Assembly (NCBI RefSeq): GCF_900094625.1
Contig: NZ_FMAJ01000005.1
Location: forward strand, 248,001 to 312,000
Length of the DNA: 64,000 nt
From: Rhizobium aethiopicum
GTDB lineage: Bacteria; Pseudomonadota; Alphaproteobacteria; Rhizobiales; Rhizobiaceae
Direction: 5' to 3'
The notes under the pieces were generated by a model. The model was not told where the DNA came from, did no database searches, and worked only from the letters and a program-made list of their open reading frames with translations. Numbering within the stretch: position 1 is the stretch's first letter; every line of letters starts with the position of its first letter. Below are positions 1 through 9,405 of this stretch, piece by piece. Both the position numbers and the translations under genes were made by a program.

Positions 1-434
1 GGCTGATCGACACTTATCCCGGCGTCATCCTTCCCTACATCGCCTTCGGCGTCCCTTATCAGGTCTTCATCCTGCATGGCTTCTTCAAGAGCATTCCTAA
101 GGAGCTCTCGGAAGCGGCGCTCATCGACGGCGCAAGCCACTTCACGATCTTCCGCAGGATCTTCATGCCGGTCTGCCTGCCGGTGCTTGCAGCATTGCTC
201 ATTCTCGATTTCGTCTCCACCTGGAACGAATTCGCCATGGCGCTGGTGCTGCTGCAGGACCAGCACATGTGGACGCTGCCGCTCGGCCTGATGTCCTTCC
301 AGGGGCAGTTTTCCAGCAATTACGGCCAGCTCAATGCCGCGATCGTCATGACCGTGCTTCCGGCGACGATCGTCTATCTCATGTTCCAGCGCTACTTCGT
401 CTCCGGCCTCACCTCCGGCGCCGTCAAGGGCTGA
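1..434 (+). CDS. Sugar ABC transporter permease, MalG/UgpE type (3' part)
   Basis: Inner-membrane permease of a CUT1-type carbohydrate importer, cut by the window edge; the frame is open from base 3 and encodes the last 143 residues. The EAA loop that docks on the ATPase is visible as ELSEAALIDGAS followed by RRIFMPVCLP, and the protein ends in the family-typical SGLTSGAVKG. It lies 30 bases upstream of a glycosidase-like gene and about 1.6 kb upstream of an MsmK-like ATPase on the same strand, so all three probably form the end of one operon. Family is clear; the transported sugar is not determinable here. Confidence 0.93.
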   Translation, partial: LIDTYPGVILPYIAFGVPYQVFILHGFFKSIPKELSEAALIDGASHFTIFRRIFMPVCLPVLAALLILDFVSTWNEFAMALVLLQDQHMWTLPLGLMSFQGQFSSNYGQLNAAIVMTVLPATIVYLMFQRYFVSGLTSGAVKG

Positions 435-464
435 TCGCGAAACCATTTTACGAGGAGAGACAGA

Positions 465-1985
465 ATGTCCGAGGCAACAGTCGAAAAATGGGGTGTGTTC
501 GAGGCTTCCTTCGAGGGGCCTGCCGGCGGCAATCCCTATCTCGACGGGGCATTCGATGCCGTCTTCACGCATAAGAGCCGCGAAGTCCGCGTGCCGGGTT
601 TCTATGACGGCAACGGCACCTACCGCATCCGCTTCATGCCCGATAGCGAAGGCGAGTGGTCGTTCAAGACGCGCTCCAGGACTTCGGCACTCGACGGCAG
701 GACCGGCGCACTCACTGCAATCTCGCCTTCATCAGGCAATCACGGCCCGGTGCGGGTGCGCAACAAATTCCACTTCGCCTATGCCGACGGCACTCCGTTC
801 CTCTCCTTCGGAACGACCTGCTATGCCTGGACGCACCAGCCGCTCGAGATGCAGAAGCAGACGCTGGAGACGCTCGAGAAGGCGCGCTTCAACAAGATGC
901 GCATGGGCGTGTTTCCCAAGGATTACCCCTACAACGTCAACGAGCCGCTGCATGCCTGCTTCGAGCGCGCAGCCGACGGGAAAGAGGATTTCGACCGCCC
1001 GAACCCGGCTGCTTTCCAGCACTTCGAAAGGCAGGTCGCCGCACTCTGCGACCTCGGCATCGAGGCCGATATCATCATCTTCCATCCCTATGACCGCTGG
1101 GGTTATGCCGACATGTCGGCGGAACAGGATTTCCGCTATGTCGAATATCTGGCCGCCCGCCTTGCCGCCTACCGGAATGTCTGGTGGTCGCTCGCCAACG
1201 AATATGACTTCCTGATCGACACCAAGCCGATGGCGCAATGGGACCGCTACTTCCACGTCCTGGAGGAAAACGATCCCTACCAGCACCTGCGCTCCATCCA
1301 TAATGGCGACGTGACGGCGAATTTCGATCACCGCAAACCGTGGGTCACCCATACCTGCATTCAGAACCCCGACGTCAAGCGCACCCAGGAATGGCGCAAT
1401 GCCTATGGCAAGCCCGTCATCAACGACGAGCCGGAATATGAGGGCGACATCCTGCAGTCCTGGGGCAACCTTCATGCGCAGGAGCTCGTGCATCGTTTCT
1501 GGATCACCATGGCGCGCGGCGGCTATGCCGGCCACGGCGAGACCTATTCCCATCCCGAGGATCTGATCTGGTGGGCCAAGGGCGGCGAACTGCGCGGCGA
1601 GGCATGGAAGCGCATCGGCTTCCTGCGCGACCTGCTGGAGGCCGACGTCAAGCACGGGCTGGAACCGCTCGGCGTCATCGGCGAATGGCCGTGGTCGCGC
1701 GTGTCGGGCGCGCGTGACGGCGATGGCGATTTCCGCCTGATCTATTTCGGCGAGCATCAGCCGGTCGTCTGGTCCACTGGCCTGCCGGTCGATGGCGACG
1801 ATTACGACGTCGATATCATCGACACCTGGGAGATGACGATCACGCCGGCCGAGAAGGTCGCGGCACCCGTTCCGCATCCGACCCGCCACGGTTCGGTCGT
1901 GCGCGGCGGCAAGCCGGACGCCGCCTTCGGCGTAAAAATCCCGCGCAAGCCGTATCAGGCGCTGCGCGTGCGCAGGAAGCGCTAA
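465..1985 (+). CDS. DUF5060/DUF4038-type putative glycoside hydrolase
   Basis: A 506-residue protein with a DUF5060-like beta-sandwich N-terminus (starting KWGVFEASFEGPAGGNPYLD) followed by a TIM-barrel region of the DUF4038 type (apiosidase-like glycosidases) and a short C-terminal beta domain. Candidate acid residues are Glu246 in SLANEYD and Glu322/324/326 in NDEPEYEG. There is no signal peptide, so it should act in the cytoplasm on sugar imported by the flanking transporter. The ATG has a good GAGGAGAGAC ribosome site. Its place between permease and ATPase genes supports a role in cleaving an imported oligosaccharide. Domain assignment is from recognition of family motifs; substrate unknown. 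Confidence 0.8.
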   Translation: MSEATVEKWGVFEASFEGPAGGNPYLDGAFDAVFTHKSREVRVPGFYDGNGTYRIRFMPDSEGEWSFKTRSRTSALDGRTGALTAISPSSGNHGPVRVRNKFHFAYADGTPFLSFGTTCYAWTHQPLEMQKQTLETLEKARFNKMRMGVFPKDYPYNVNEPLHACFERAADGKEDFDRPNPAAFQHFERQVAALCDLGIEADIIIFHPYDRWGYADMSAEQDFRYVEYLAARLAAYRNVWWSLANEYDFLIDTKPMAQWDRYFHVLEENDPYQHLRSIHNGDVTANFDHRKPWVTHTCIQNPDVKRTQEWRNAYGKPVINDEPEYEGDILQSWGNLHAQELVHRFWITMARGGYAGHGETYSHPEDLIWWAKGGELRGEAWKRIGFLRDLLEADVKHGLEPLGVIGEWPWSRVSGARDGDGDFRLIYFGEHQPVVWSTGLPVDGDDYDVDIIDTWEMTITPAEKVAAPVPHPTRHGSVVRGGKPDAAFGVKIPRKPYQALRVRRKR

Positions 1986-2005
1986 AACAGTTGGAAGGAT
2001 CGCAA

Positions 2006-3076
<1,071 letters not shown>

Positions 3077-3095
3077 TCCCGCGCCCGGCAGCCTG

Positions 3096-3791
3096 TCAAA
3101 TTCTTCGGTCGAAGAGCACCAGGGACTGAGCATCCTTCAGGCGAAACATCTGGGCGGGCCGATTGCTCGCCCGTCGCATTTCGCCTTCGACCGGCTCCAG
3201 GAAATCGGCTTCCGCAACGCGCTTTCGAAAGGCCGATTTGTCGAGCTTGCGACCGAGAAGGCTCTCATAGACCGATTGCAGCTCGCTCAATGTGAAACGG
3301 ACAGGCAGAAGGTGACCCGGCAGGCTCGAATATTCGACCTTGCTCCGGATACGGCCGAGCGCCTCCTTGAGGAGCGCCGCATGGTCGAAGGCAAGGGACA
3401 AGCCGGCGCCCTCGCCCTCGATCGGCCGCCATGCGGCATCCTCAGCCATCGCATCCTGCCCTTCGGTGACATCATCGGCCGACAGCAGCGCGATATAGAC
3501 GATGCTGATGCTCCAGCCTCTCGGGTCTCGATCGGCGCTCCCCGTCGTTTGCAGCTGTTCGAGATAGGGCGTTTCAACGCCCGTCTTTTCCTTCAGCACG
3601 CGCCGCGCCGCGCCTTCCAGATCCGCATCCTCGTCGATATGGATCCAGCCGCCGGGCAAGGCCCACTCGCCGGAAAAGGGCGCGTTTGCGCGGCGCACGA
3701 GAAGCACGGACAGGCCAGCCGGCGCCAGCGAGAAGATGGCGAGGTCGACCGTCGCGATCGGTTTCAAGGCGTCATTGTCGTATGTTGTCAT
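3096..3791 (-). CDS. Nudix-related transcriptional regulator, NrtR-like
   Basis: 231 residues: an N-terminal Nudix-like fold (LLVRRANAPFSGEWALPGGWIHIDEDADLEGAARRVL, with the Nudix box degenerate at the usual REXXEE) and a C-terminal winged helix from about residue 150. NrtR proteins use the Nudix fold to sense NAD-related ligands such as ADP-ribose and repress NAD-metabolism genes. ATG 3791 is preferred over a TTG at 3833 because the TTG falls inside a perfect palindrome (3831-3845) that is a likely operator. It is divergent from an SPFH gene and an NAD-kinase-like gene, a context that fits an NAD-linked regulator. The ligand is inferred, not shown. Confidence 0.82.
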   Translation of the reverse strand: MTTYDNDALKPIATVDLAIFSLAPAGLSVLLVRRANAPFSGEWALPGGWIHIDEDADLEGAARRVLKEKTGVETPYLEQLQTTGSADRDPRGWSISIVYIALLSADDVTEGQDAMAEDAAWRPIEGEGAGLSLAFDHAALLKEALGRIRSKVEYSSLPGHLLPVRFTLSELQSVYESLLGRKLDKSAFRKRVAEADFLEPVEGEMRRASNRPAQMFRLKDAQSLVLFDRRI

Positions 3792-3830
3792 GATGGGAAG
3801 ATAGCATGCATCGGCCTTATTGTAAATCTT

Positions 3831-3864
3831 CAACTAAGTTAGTTGACATTTATCACTAAGTGAT
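3831..3864. promoter_or_regulatory. Candidate NrtR operator pair
   Basis: The divergent intergenic region holds a perfect palindrome CAACTAA-G-TTAGTTG (3831-3845) and a second palindrome TCACT-A-AGTGA (3854-3864). Both contain ACTAAGT, at 3833 and 3855, 22 bases apart (two helical turns). A TTGACA hexamer reading toward the SPFH gene lies between them at 3843-3848. Binding by the adjacent Nudix-type regulator is inferred from position and symmetry. Confidence 0.5.
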
Positions 3865-3919
3865 GTTCTCTCCTGTTCGACACGAGCGAGGGGCTCGCGC
3901 TAGGGATAGGAAAACGGAC

Positions 3920-4954
3920 ATGTTCGGACTGCGCTTTATCAAGACGGAACCCACGCAATACGTCATCCAGTATCAGAACGGCAAGGCCGTCCGCGAGGGC
4001 GCAGGTCTTGCCTTCTGGCATTTCTCGCCTTCGAGCTCTCTCGTGCTCGTGCCGACTGCCAGCGTCAACGATCCCTTCATCTTTCCTCTGGTGACATCGG
4101 ACTTCCAGGAAGTGACGGTGCAGGGGCAGATCACCTACCGCATCGCCGACCCGCGCCGCACGGCCGCACTCCTGAATTTCACCCTCGACCGTAGGGGCCA
4201 CTATGTCTCGGAAGATCCGCAGAAGCTTTCGACCCGGGTGATCGACCGCGTCCAGGTCGCGATGCGCGCCGAGGTTCAGACGCTGTCGCTGAAGGAGGTT
4301 CTGGCCTCGGGCGAGGCGCTCGTCGCCGGGGTGGCGGACGCACTCAAGGTGCATCCGACGATCGAGGCGCTCGGCCTCGAAATCCTCGGCCTGTCGCTGC
4401 TCGCCGTCATGCCGAAGGCCGAGACATCAAAGGCGCTGGAAGCGCATGCCCGCGAAGCGCTGCTGCGGCAGGCCGATGAAGCGATCTATAGCAGGCGCAA
4501 CGCCGCGATCGAACAGGAGCGGACGATCAAGGAAAACGAGATCGCCACCGAGATCACCCTGGAGAACAAGAGGCGGCAGGTGCGCGAAGCCCAGATGGAA
4601 GCCGAACGCGCCGTGCAGGAACGGCAGCTGCAGATCCGCCGCGAAGAAATGGCCGGCAAGATCGCGCTCGAAGAGCAGAACCGCGACTTGGTGACACTGG
4701 CGGCGACCAATGCGCGGGCCGAGGCCGACGCCCAGGCCTATGCAATGACGGCGATGATGAAATCCTTCGAGCAGGCCGATCCGAAAGTGCTGCAGGCGCT
4801 TGCCTCGGTCGGCATGCAGCCGGGCCAGCTCATGGCGCTTGCCTTCCGCGACCTCGCCGATAATGCGACGAAGATCGGCCAGTTGAACGTCTCGCCCGAT
4901 CTTCTCAGGGAGATCTTGCAGCCGCAGGAGGGCAAGGACCGTGCCGGCCTCTGA
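3920..4954 (+). CDS. SPFH/band-7 domain protein
   Basis: 344 residues. The N-terminal half (about 1-190) is an SPFH/prohibitin-like domain and the region about 190-290 is a strongly charged, Glu/Arg/Gln-rich coiled coil, as in slipins and flotillins, which oligomerise as membrane-associated scaffolds. Unlike classical slipins I see no clear N-terminal transmembrane helix, so attachment may be peripheral. ATG 3920 follows AGGGATAGGA at 3902-3911; GTG/ATG starts at 3860/3863 would add an unconserved-looking arginine-rich leader and overlap the operator palindrome. The stop overlaps the next gene by 14 bases, implying translational coupling with the NAD-kinase-like protein. Confidence 0.8.
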   Translation: MFGLRFIKTEPTQYVIQYQNGKAVREGAGLAFWHFSPSSSLVLVPTASVNDPFIFPLVTSDFQEVTVQGQITYRIADPRRTAALLNFTLDRRGHYVSEDPQKLSTRVIDRVQVAMRAEVQTLSLKEVLASGEALVAGVADALKVHPTIEALGLEILGLSLLAVMPKAETSKALEAHAREALLRQADEAIYSRRNAAIEQERTIKENEIATEITLENKRRQVREAQMEAERAVQERQLQIRREEMAGKIALEEQNRDLVTLAATNARAEADAQAYAMTAMMKSFEQADPKVLQALASVGMQPGQLMALAFRDLADNATKIGQLNVSPDLLREILQPQEGKDRAGL

Positions 4955-5879
4955 CGAACGTAAGATCATCCTGGTCATCAGGCCGACCCGGCTCGACGAA
5001 CTCATCGCCCGCTTCAACACGGTGCAGCAGGCGCAGTTCTATGTCGAACATCTCGGCGCTGACTTCAGCGACTATCTCGCCGAGAAGAAGCGCTACGAAG
5101 CGGCGATCGCCGAGGTCGAAGCGAGCCTGCGCGCCGTCGCCCGTGTCCAGCGTCTCGAGCGCCGCTACCTCGCGAGCTTCGTCTTCGGTCCCGATGATGT
5201 CATCGTCGTGCTCGGCCAGGACGGGCTGGTGGCCAACACACTCAAATATCTCAACGGGCAGCCGGTCCTCGGCGTCAACCCCGACCCCAAGCGCTGGGAC
5301 GGCCCGCTGCTGCCATTCAACCCGAAGAGCCTTCCGAAAGTGATCAGCGAGGCGCTGAAAAACAAGCGGCCGATCAAGCACGTCAGCATGGCCAGGGCGA
5401 CGCTCAATACAGGCGCCGTCATCCACGCGGTCAACGACCTCTTCATCGGCCCGAAAAGCCACGTCTCGGCCCGCTATATCCTGCATGCCGCGGAGCGCGA
5501 GGAACGCCAATCCTCCAGCGGCATCATCGTTTCCACGGGCATGGGCTCGACCGGTTGGCTGAAGAGCCTCTATTCCGGCTGGCTCGGAGCCGCGAGCGCG
5601 CTCGGGATCGAACCCGCCGACCGGAAGATCGACATGTCCTTCGCCTGGGACGCGGATTATCTCCGTTACTTCGTGCGCGAACCCTTTCCCAGCCGCACCA
5701 CCGGCGCCAGCATCGTCGCCGGCATCGTCTCTGAGGACCAGCCGCTCACCATCGTCTCCGAAATGCCGGAACACGGCGTCATCTTCAGCGACGGTATCGA
5801 AGCGGATTTTCTGGAGTTCAACGCCGGGACGCGGGCGGAAGTGACGCTGGCCGATCGGCAGGGGATGTTGGTGGTGTGA
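4941..5879 (+). CDS. ATP-NAD/AcoX-kinase-like protein (NAD kinase superfamily)
   Basis: 312 residues starting at GTG 4941 behind AGGAGG (4926-4931). The NAD-kinase hallmarks are present as VVLGQDGLVANTLKYL (the usual GGDG motif reads GQDG) and STGMGSTGWLKS (the second Gly-rich substrate loop). An N-terminal helical segment of about 65 residues precedes the kinase fold and is longer than in NadK. Superfamily members phosphorylate NAD(H) or, in diverged branches, other substrates such as lipids, so NAD is a best guess. The 14-base overlap with the SPFH gene and the divergent NrtR-like regulator make a three-gene module. Confidence 0.78.
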   Translation: MPASDERKIILVIRPTRLDELIARFNTVQQAQFYVEHLGADFSDYLAEKKRYEAAIAEVEASLRAVARVQRLERRYLASFVFGPDDVIVVLGQDGLVANTLKYLNGQPVLGVNPDPKRWDGPLLPFNPKSLPKVISEALKNKRPIKHVSMARATLNTGAVIHAVNDLFIGPKSHVSARYILHAAEREERQSSSGIIVSTGMGSTGWLKSLYSGWLGAASALGIEPADRKIDMSFAWDADYLRYFVREPFPSRTTGASIVAGIVSEDQPLTIVSEMPEHGVIFSDGIEADFLEFNAGTRAEVTLADRQGMLVV

Positions 5880-5975
5880 GGGACGGGCTAGAGATCAGGG
5901 GTCGGATGCCGGCGCAGCGCTGACGAATGAATACATCGCGCCGGGGCTTTGTCTCCGCTCAGACAAGGAGGTTCC

Positions 5976-6560
5976 ATGAGCGATATCGCGCACAGCATCG
6001 ATGAGGTTATCAAGCTCGGATTTGCGGACCTGCTGCGAGCGCACGGTTTCAGGAAGTCCGGGCGGACGTGGCATAAAGCCGATGGAGAAAACTGGCTCAT
6101 CGCGAATGTCCAAGCAAGTAGTTCGAATTTCGGCGATAGGGGGCGGTTCACGATAAATCTCGGAGCCTACATGACGTCCGTTGCTGTTCTCTCTGGACAG
6201 CACGCAATCGATGGCAAACCCAAAGAATACGATTCTACCGTTCGAGAACGGCTGGGAAATCTTGCGTATGGTCAAGACCATTGGTGGATCATTGAGCCAG
6301 GAGCAAACCTAAGTGCAATATCCGCTGATCTAGTGGAGAAAATGCAGTCGGTCGGCCTGCCGTGGCTCGACGCCCACCGTGACCTGTCGAATGTTGCTGC
6401 GGCTCTCCGGGATAGTCCGTCTTTGCAATCGTTTAGCGCGGCTTGGCTGGCGGGTGACAAGGCGGAAGCGACTAGGAGGTTAGAGGCGGCGATCGCATCC
6501 AGACCCGCCGCTAAAGAGCGCTTTACTGCTTGGGCGGTCAAGAATGGGATTGCGCTCTGA
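5976..6560 (+). CDS. DUF4304 domain protein
   Basis: 194 residues resembling the DUF4304 family: an N-terminal LGFADLLRAHGFRKSGRTWHK segment followed by a predicted beta-rich region (WLIANVQASSSNFGDRGRFTINLGAYM). Function of the family is unknown; members are often scattered in accessory regions. ATG 5976 has an ideal AAGGAGG site at 5965-5971; the frame is also open upstream to 5949, but without a ribosome site. It stands alone, with 96 bases separating it from the previous gene. Confidence 0.75.
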   Translation: MSDIAHSIDEVIKLGFADLLRAHGFRKSGRTWHKADGENWLIANVQASSSNFGDRGRFTINLGAYMTSVAVLSGQHAIDGKPKEYDSTVRERLGNLAYGQDHWWIIEPGANLSAISADLVEKMQSVGLPWLDAHRDLSNVAAALRDSPSLQSFSAAWLAGDKAEATRRLEAAIASRPAAKERFTAWAVKNGIAL

Positions 6561-6609
6561 ACGATCTGGGTGCGAGCTACCTGGCCTATGCAGGGATTGT
6601 GTCCGAGGC

Positions 6610-7191
6610 TCAGTCCTGACTCATCGTCTGCGCTATGCCCAAGATATGATCGTGAATGGCAGCCGCGCTTGCTTCTGCCGTTTTTGAGGTGACATCCAAA
6701 TTCAGCGTAAGCGGGTGTGGGGGAGCGAGGACCTGGGCTCGTCTGCTTTTCTCCCTCGATGCCTGCGCATCAATCGATTTCAACCGCTCCCGACGCATCG
6801 GTGTGGTAACGCGACGCGCCAACTCGCCCTCGTCGCAGAGCAATCTCACAGGCACCAGCAGCGCCTCGCGTTGTTGCGCCGCGCCGGCAATCTGCTGAAA
6901 GGTGCGAAGACTGCGTTCATCACCTTCGACGCCGGCCTGGGTGAAGATGAAGTTCGACGAGGGAGGGCCATAGGCGACGATTGCATCGAGGACGGCTTGC
7001 CGGACCCTTCCGGTATATTCCCATATTCCATTCGGGAGGGGCGTCGTTCCGTCGTCGTCGAGCAGACGCAGTATGGGGTTGTTGAACCAATGATTGTCAA
7101 TGACCTTCGCAGCCAGCAGCCGGCTCAACTCTCTCGCGATCGTCAGCTTTCCGACACCAGGAAAGCCCATGAGGAGAACGAATAGCTTCAT
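6610..7191 (-). CDS. P-loop AAA-type ATPase/kinase-like protein
   Basis: 193 residues beginning directly with a P-loop, MKLFVLLMGFPGVGKLTIARELS, the arrangement of small zeta-toxin/gluconate- or shikimate-kinase-like P-loop kinases. An IFTQAGVEGDE segment could hold the Walker B acid and RRERLKSIDAQ an arginine-rich lid. Substrate unknown. ATG 7191 is chosen because it places the P-loop at residues 9-15 as in related kinases; the frame is open to a TTG at 7329, which would add 46 residues of unconvincing sequence. Convergent with the DUF4304 gene, no partner gene. Confidence 0.7.
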   Translation of the reverse strand: MKLFVLLMGFPGVGKLTIARELSRLLAAKVIDNHWFNNPILRLLDDDGTTPLPNGIWEYTGRVRQAVLDAIVAYGPPSSNFIFTQAGVEGDERSLRTFQQIAGAAQQREALLVPVRLLCDEGELARRVTTPMRRERLKSIDAQASREKSRRAQVLAPPHPLTLNLDVTSKTAEASAAAIHDHILGIAQTMSQD

Positions 7192-8161
7192 GGTAGTTTC
7201 AAGCTCCGCTGGCGTCTCGAACCCCGCAGCCTCGCGCTCACGGTTTCTGACAGGATCGTTTCCCCGGTGCGGGAAATAATATCCGGCCGCGCGATTTCGG
7301 AAAGCCCATTCGGTGTCGTCTAAGACCAACTTCGCACGGTGGCCCAGCGTCTAATCGATTTGCGTCAAAAGAAACAAGCCTTTGATTTTGTTTGAGCAAC
7401 GTACATTGCGGAAGCGATAGAGCGCGTTACTTCCGCTACTTGCTGGGAACGTCGATTATGGCTGGCGACGAGATTGGTGGATAAGTGAGGAATGCGCTTG
7501 AAGCGTGTACGTGTTTCGCGCCAAGCGAAGGGCCTGCCGCAGTTGAGGCGACGGTTAGGATGGCGATCTCTTGCATCGGTAATTCCGAGGCTCATTTGCA
7601 AGAACAACCGCCACGAGATGAAGCATCGACCGTTTTTCGCAAAGTAAGTGGACGCTTCTTCCGTTCTGTCCTTCTCGAGCGGCTCGACCGCGTACTCGAT
7701 CCTCCGGATGAGACGAACGCCGGTCGTCATCACCGGCTCCGACAGCCCGCCCTCTCTGCGAGCCCTGCGGCAGAATGGGCGATCATGGCGATTTCGGTTA
7801 TATGCACGAAGACGCACGGCGGCGTGCTGTCGTGCCCCTGTTGGTCAGCGATGCACATGTGCTCGATCACCACGATCAGCAGGCGTGTGAGTGGCTCGGC
7901 ATCGACCGGATTGCTTCAAGTCTTTCCTGGCGCTCCGTGTTGGCTGCCGGGCAGTAGTCGCCCTCATGGCGCACGGCCGATGCCGCCAGAGCGGCGGGTG
8001 CCGATGGCCTCATCGAGCGGTCGAGATTGATCTCCGTTGGCTGGCATCTCAACCTATTTCGCTGGAGTGCGCTTGGCGGTCCACCCGTCGAGGTGAGCGG
8101 TGACCCGGTTAAGATTAGGTTATCGGAAGGTGGTCCGACGTGGGGCCTGTAATCAACGCCA
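7192..8161. other. Gene-poor stretch, no recognisable gene
   Basis: About 970 bases where every open frame is short, overlaps others on both strands and lacks a convincing ribosome site or family motif. A plus-strand frame around 7775-7957 looks vaguely protein-like (DARRRAVVPLLVSDAHVLDH) but I cannot assign it. The texture, next to a frameshifted pseudogene, suggests decayed coding DNA. Confidence 0.4.
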
Positions 8162-8600
8162 CTAGCCGTTGCTCTGCTCCTTGTCCGCAGCCGCTGCCGA
8201 AACCAGCCCGCGTTGCGCATGCTTCATCCCATCGGGAAGCTGAAACCAATCATGCCTGGACCCCTCGTAGAAGGAAATCAGGGGCGGCGGGAATGACAGG
8301 TCGGCGAATGCGCCGACAGCGACGATGCAGAGGCCGGGATTGAAATCTCCTTCCGAGTATAGGGACGTGCCGCAGTTCGGGCAGAAGTGGAAACGCACTT
8401 TGCGCCCTTGCGCGGCGTCCCGCTCGAAAATCCTGCGATCTCCCTCGATCGTCATTTCGCGAAGATCGCACCGCTTGCGGCCATAGCGCCGGTTCTGCGC
8501 AGACAAGCGCGGCAGTGGCAGATGCTCGCCATGAGCGGACCGCCCGATGTCCTTGCGGGGAGTGATCCGCAATGGCATTGCGCAAGCCTGTTCATCCGTC
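8162..8600 (-). pseudogene. Frameshifted GFA-family (glutathione-dependent formaldehyde-activating-like) gene
   Basis: The C-terminal half of a GFA-fold zinc protein is intact in one frame (KVRFHFCPNCGTSLYSEGDF, then GAFADLSFPPPLISFYEGSRHDWF). The essential N-terminal cysteine motif lies in a different frame: bases 8520-8503 on the minus strand encode CHCRAC within GPLMASICHCRACLRRTGA, and that frame runs into a TGA at 8454-8452. A one-base indel near 8455-8490 therefore separates the two zinc-ligand clusters. The upstream part of the long frame (positions above 8560) does not look like GFA sequence. Either a true pseudogene or a base-calling error. Confidence 0.75.
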
Positions 8601-8835
8601 ACCTCGGTTGTTCCTGCTGATCTTATTCGCTGCCTCTTAGGGCGTTGCATCCGGCGTGGAAGGTGCAGGATATCGCGCCGGCACTCAAGAGGCCTCTGAA
8701 CGGCATGGATGCATCTTACGCTAGGTGGGTGAAAGGAGCAGCGTCGCAGCGCGTTCTTCGAGACTCGGCCTGCGGCTGCGCACCTACTACACGGAGCCTC
8801 GAAGGGCGAGGCGGATACGCGGCGTCAAAGTGAAA

Positions 8836-8867
8836 GAAGCCCGGCGCGGGAGAGGGCGCCGGGCTTC
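8836..8867. terminator. Strong GC hairpin, terminator-like
   Basis: GAAGCCCGGCGC (8836-8847) pairs perfectly with GCGCCGGGCTTC (8856-8867) around an 8-base loop. No T-tract follows on either strand, so it may be an RNA-end or stability element rather than a classical intrinsic terminator. Confidence 0.45.
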
Positions 8868-9068
8868 GATAGTGACCGACAGCATGGGAGGAGGAGTGCT
8901 GTCTATCGGGCCAAAGCAGCTAGCAGGGCAGCGCTTCGGCTCGTTACGAGGTAGTGCCGCAATGCGGCGGATTCAAGCCAGGGGCTGTGTCGATATCGTA
9001 CAGATGTTGCTGCGGGGAAGCGCGGTGGTGCGGACGTGCCTTGCCGCAGCTCCAAGGTGGGGTCGGGC

Positions 9069-9084
9069 GTTGTCCGCGGACAAC
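9069..9084. repeat. 16-bp perfect palindrome, copy 1
   Basis: GTTGTCCGCGGACAAC, a perfect palindrome with no spacer. A second copy lies 213 bases downstream at 9282. Both are in the untranslated region before the cyclase-TPR gene. Function unknown; dimeric regulator site or trace of a small mobile element are possibilities. Confidence 0.6.
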
Positions 9085-9279
9085 CGGAGTGGCGTCGCTT
9101 ATGGTCAACCCGCCAGCGAGGGTCCGCCAAGCTTCTTTCTGGTGACGCCAGTTGACGTGGCGCCCTGTAGCGGTGGTTTGGCGTAGCGCTCGACAGTGTC
9201 GTGGGGCGGCTCCGTTTCTGTCGAGCGCCGGTGTTCTGCGGCATCCTTTGTCGGCATGATCGGCAGGTGTTCCGTGGAT

Positions 9280-9299
9280 CCGTTGTCCGCGGACAACGG
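9280..9299. repeat. Palindrome copy 2, extended to 20 bp
   Basis: CCGTTGTCCGCGGACAACGG is a perfect 20-bp palindrome containing the same 16-bp core as copy 1. It ends 106 bases before the start codon of the cyclase-TPR gene. Confidence 0.6.
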
Positions 9300-9405
9300 G
9301 GTGGAGCCAATGCTTCATCCCGCCCGCCGCCCGATGCCGGGGAAGCGCCCTAGGTGGCATTCCGCTTATATGTTAATGTTCGGCATCTCGTCGTGTGAGG
9401 GGCTG

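Larger units (their letters stand above)
8601..9405. other. Structured non-coding region upstream of the cyclase gene
   Basis: About 800 bases without a recognised gene. It contains a 12-bp-stem hairpin (8836-8867), a smaller one (ACAGCA/TGCTGT near 8879-8902), two copies of a 16-bp perfect palindrome (9069-9084, 9282-9297) and an inverted repeat GCGCTCGACA/TGTCGAGCGC (9185-9194, 9218-9227). An open frame from GTG 8896 to 9186 has a GGGAGGAGG ribosome-like site but no family resemblance, and I do not call it. Confidence 0.5.

Noticed and set aside
732-1889. Open frame of 385 codons antisense to the glycosidase-like gene
   Set aside because: Shadow of a real gene in GC-rich DNA; no start signal.
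8896-9186. Possible small gene from GTG 8896 with GGGAGGAGG upstream
   Set aside because: The product has no resemblance to any family and crosses palindromic non-coding DNA; evidence too weak to call.
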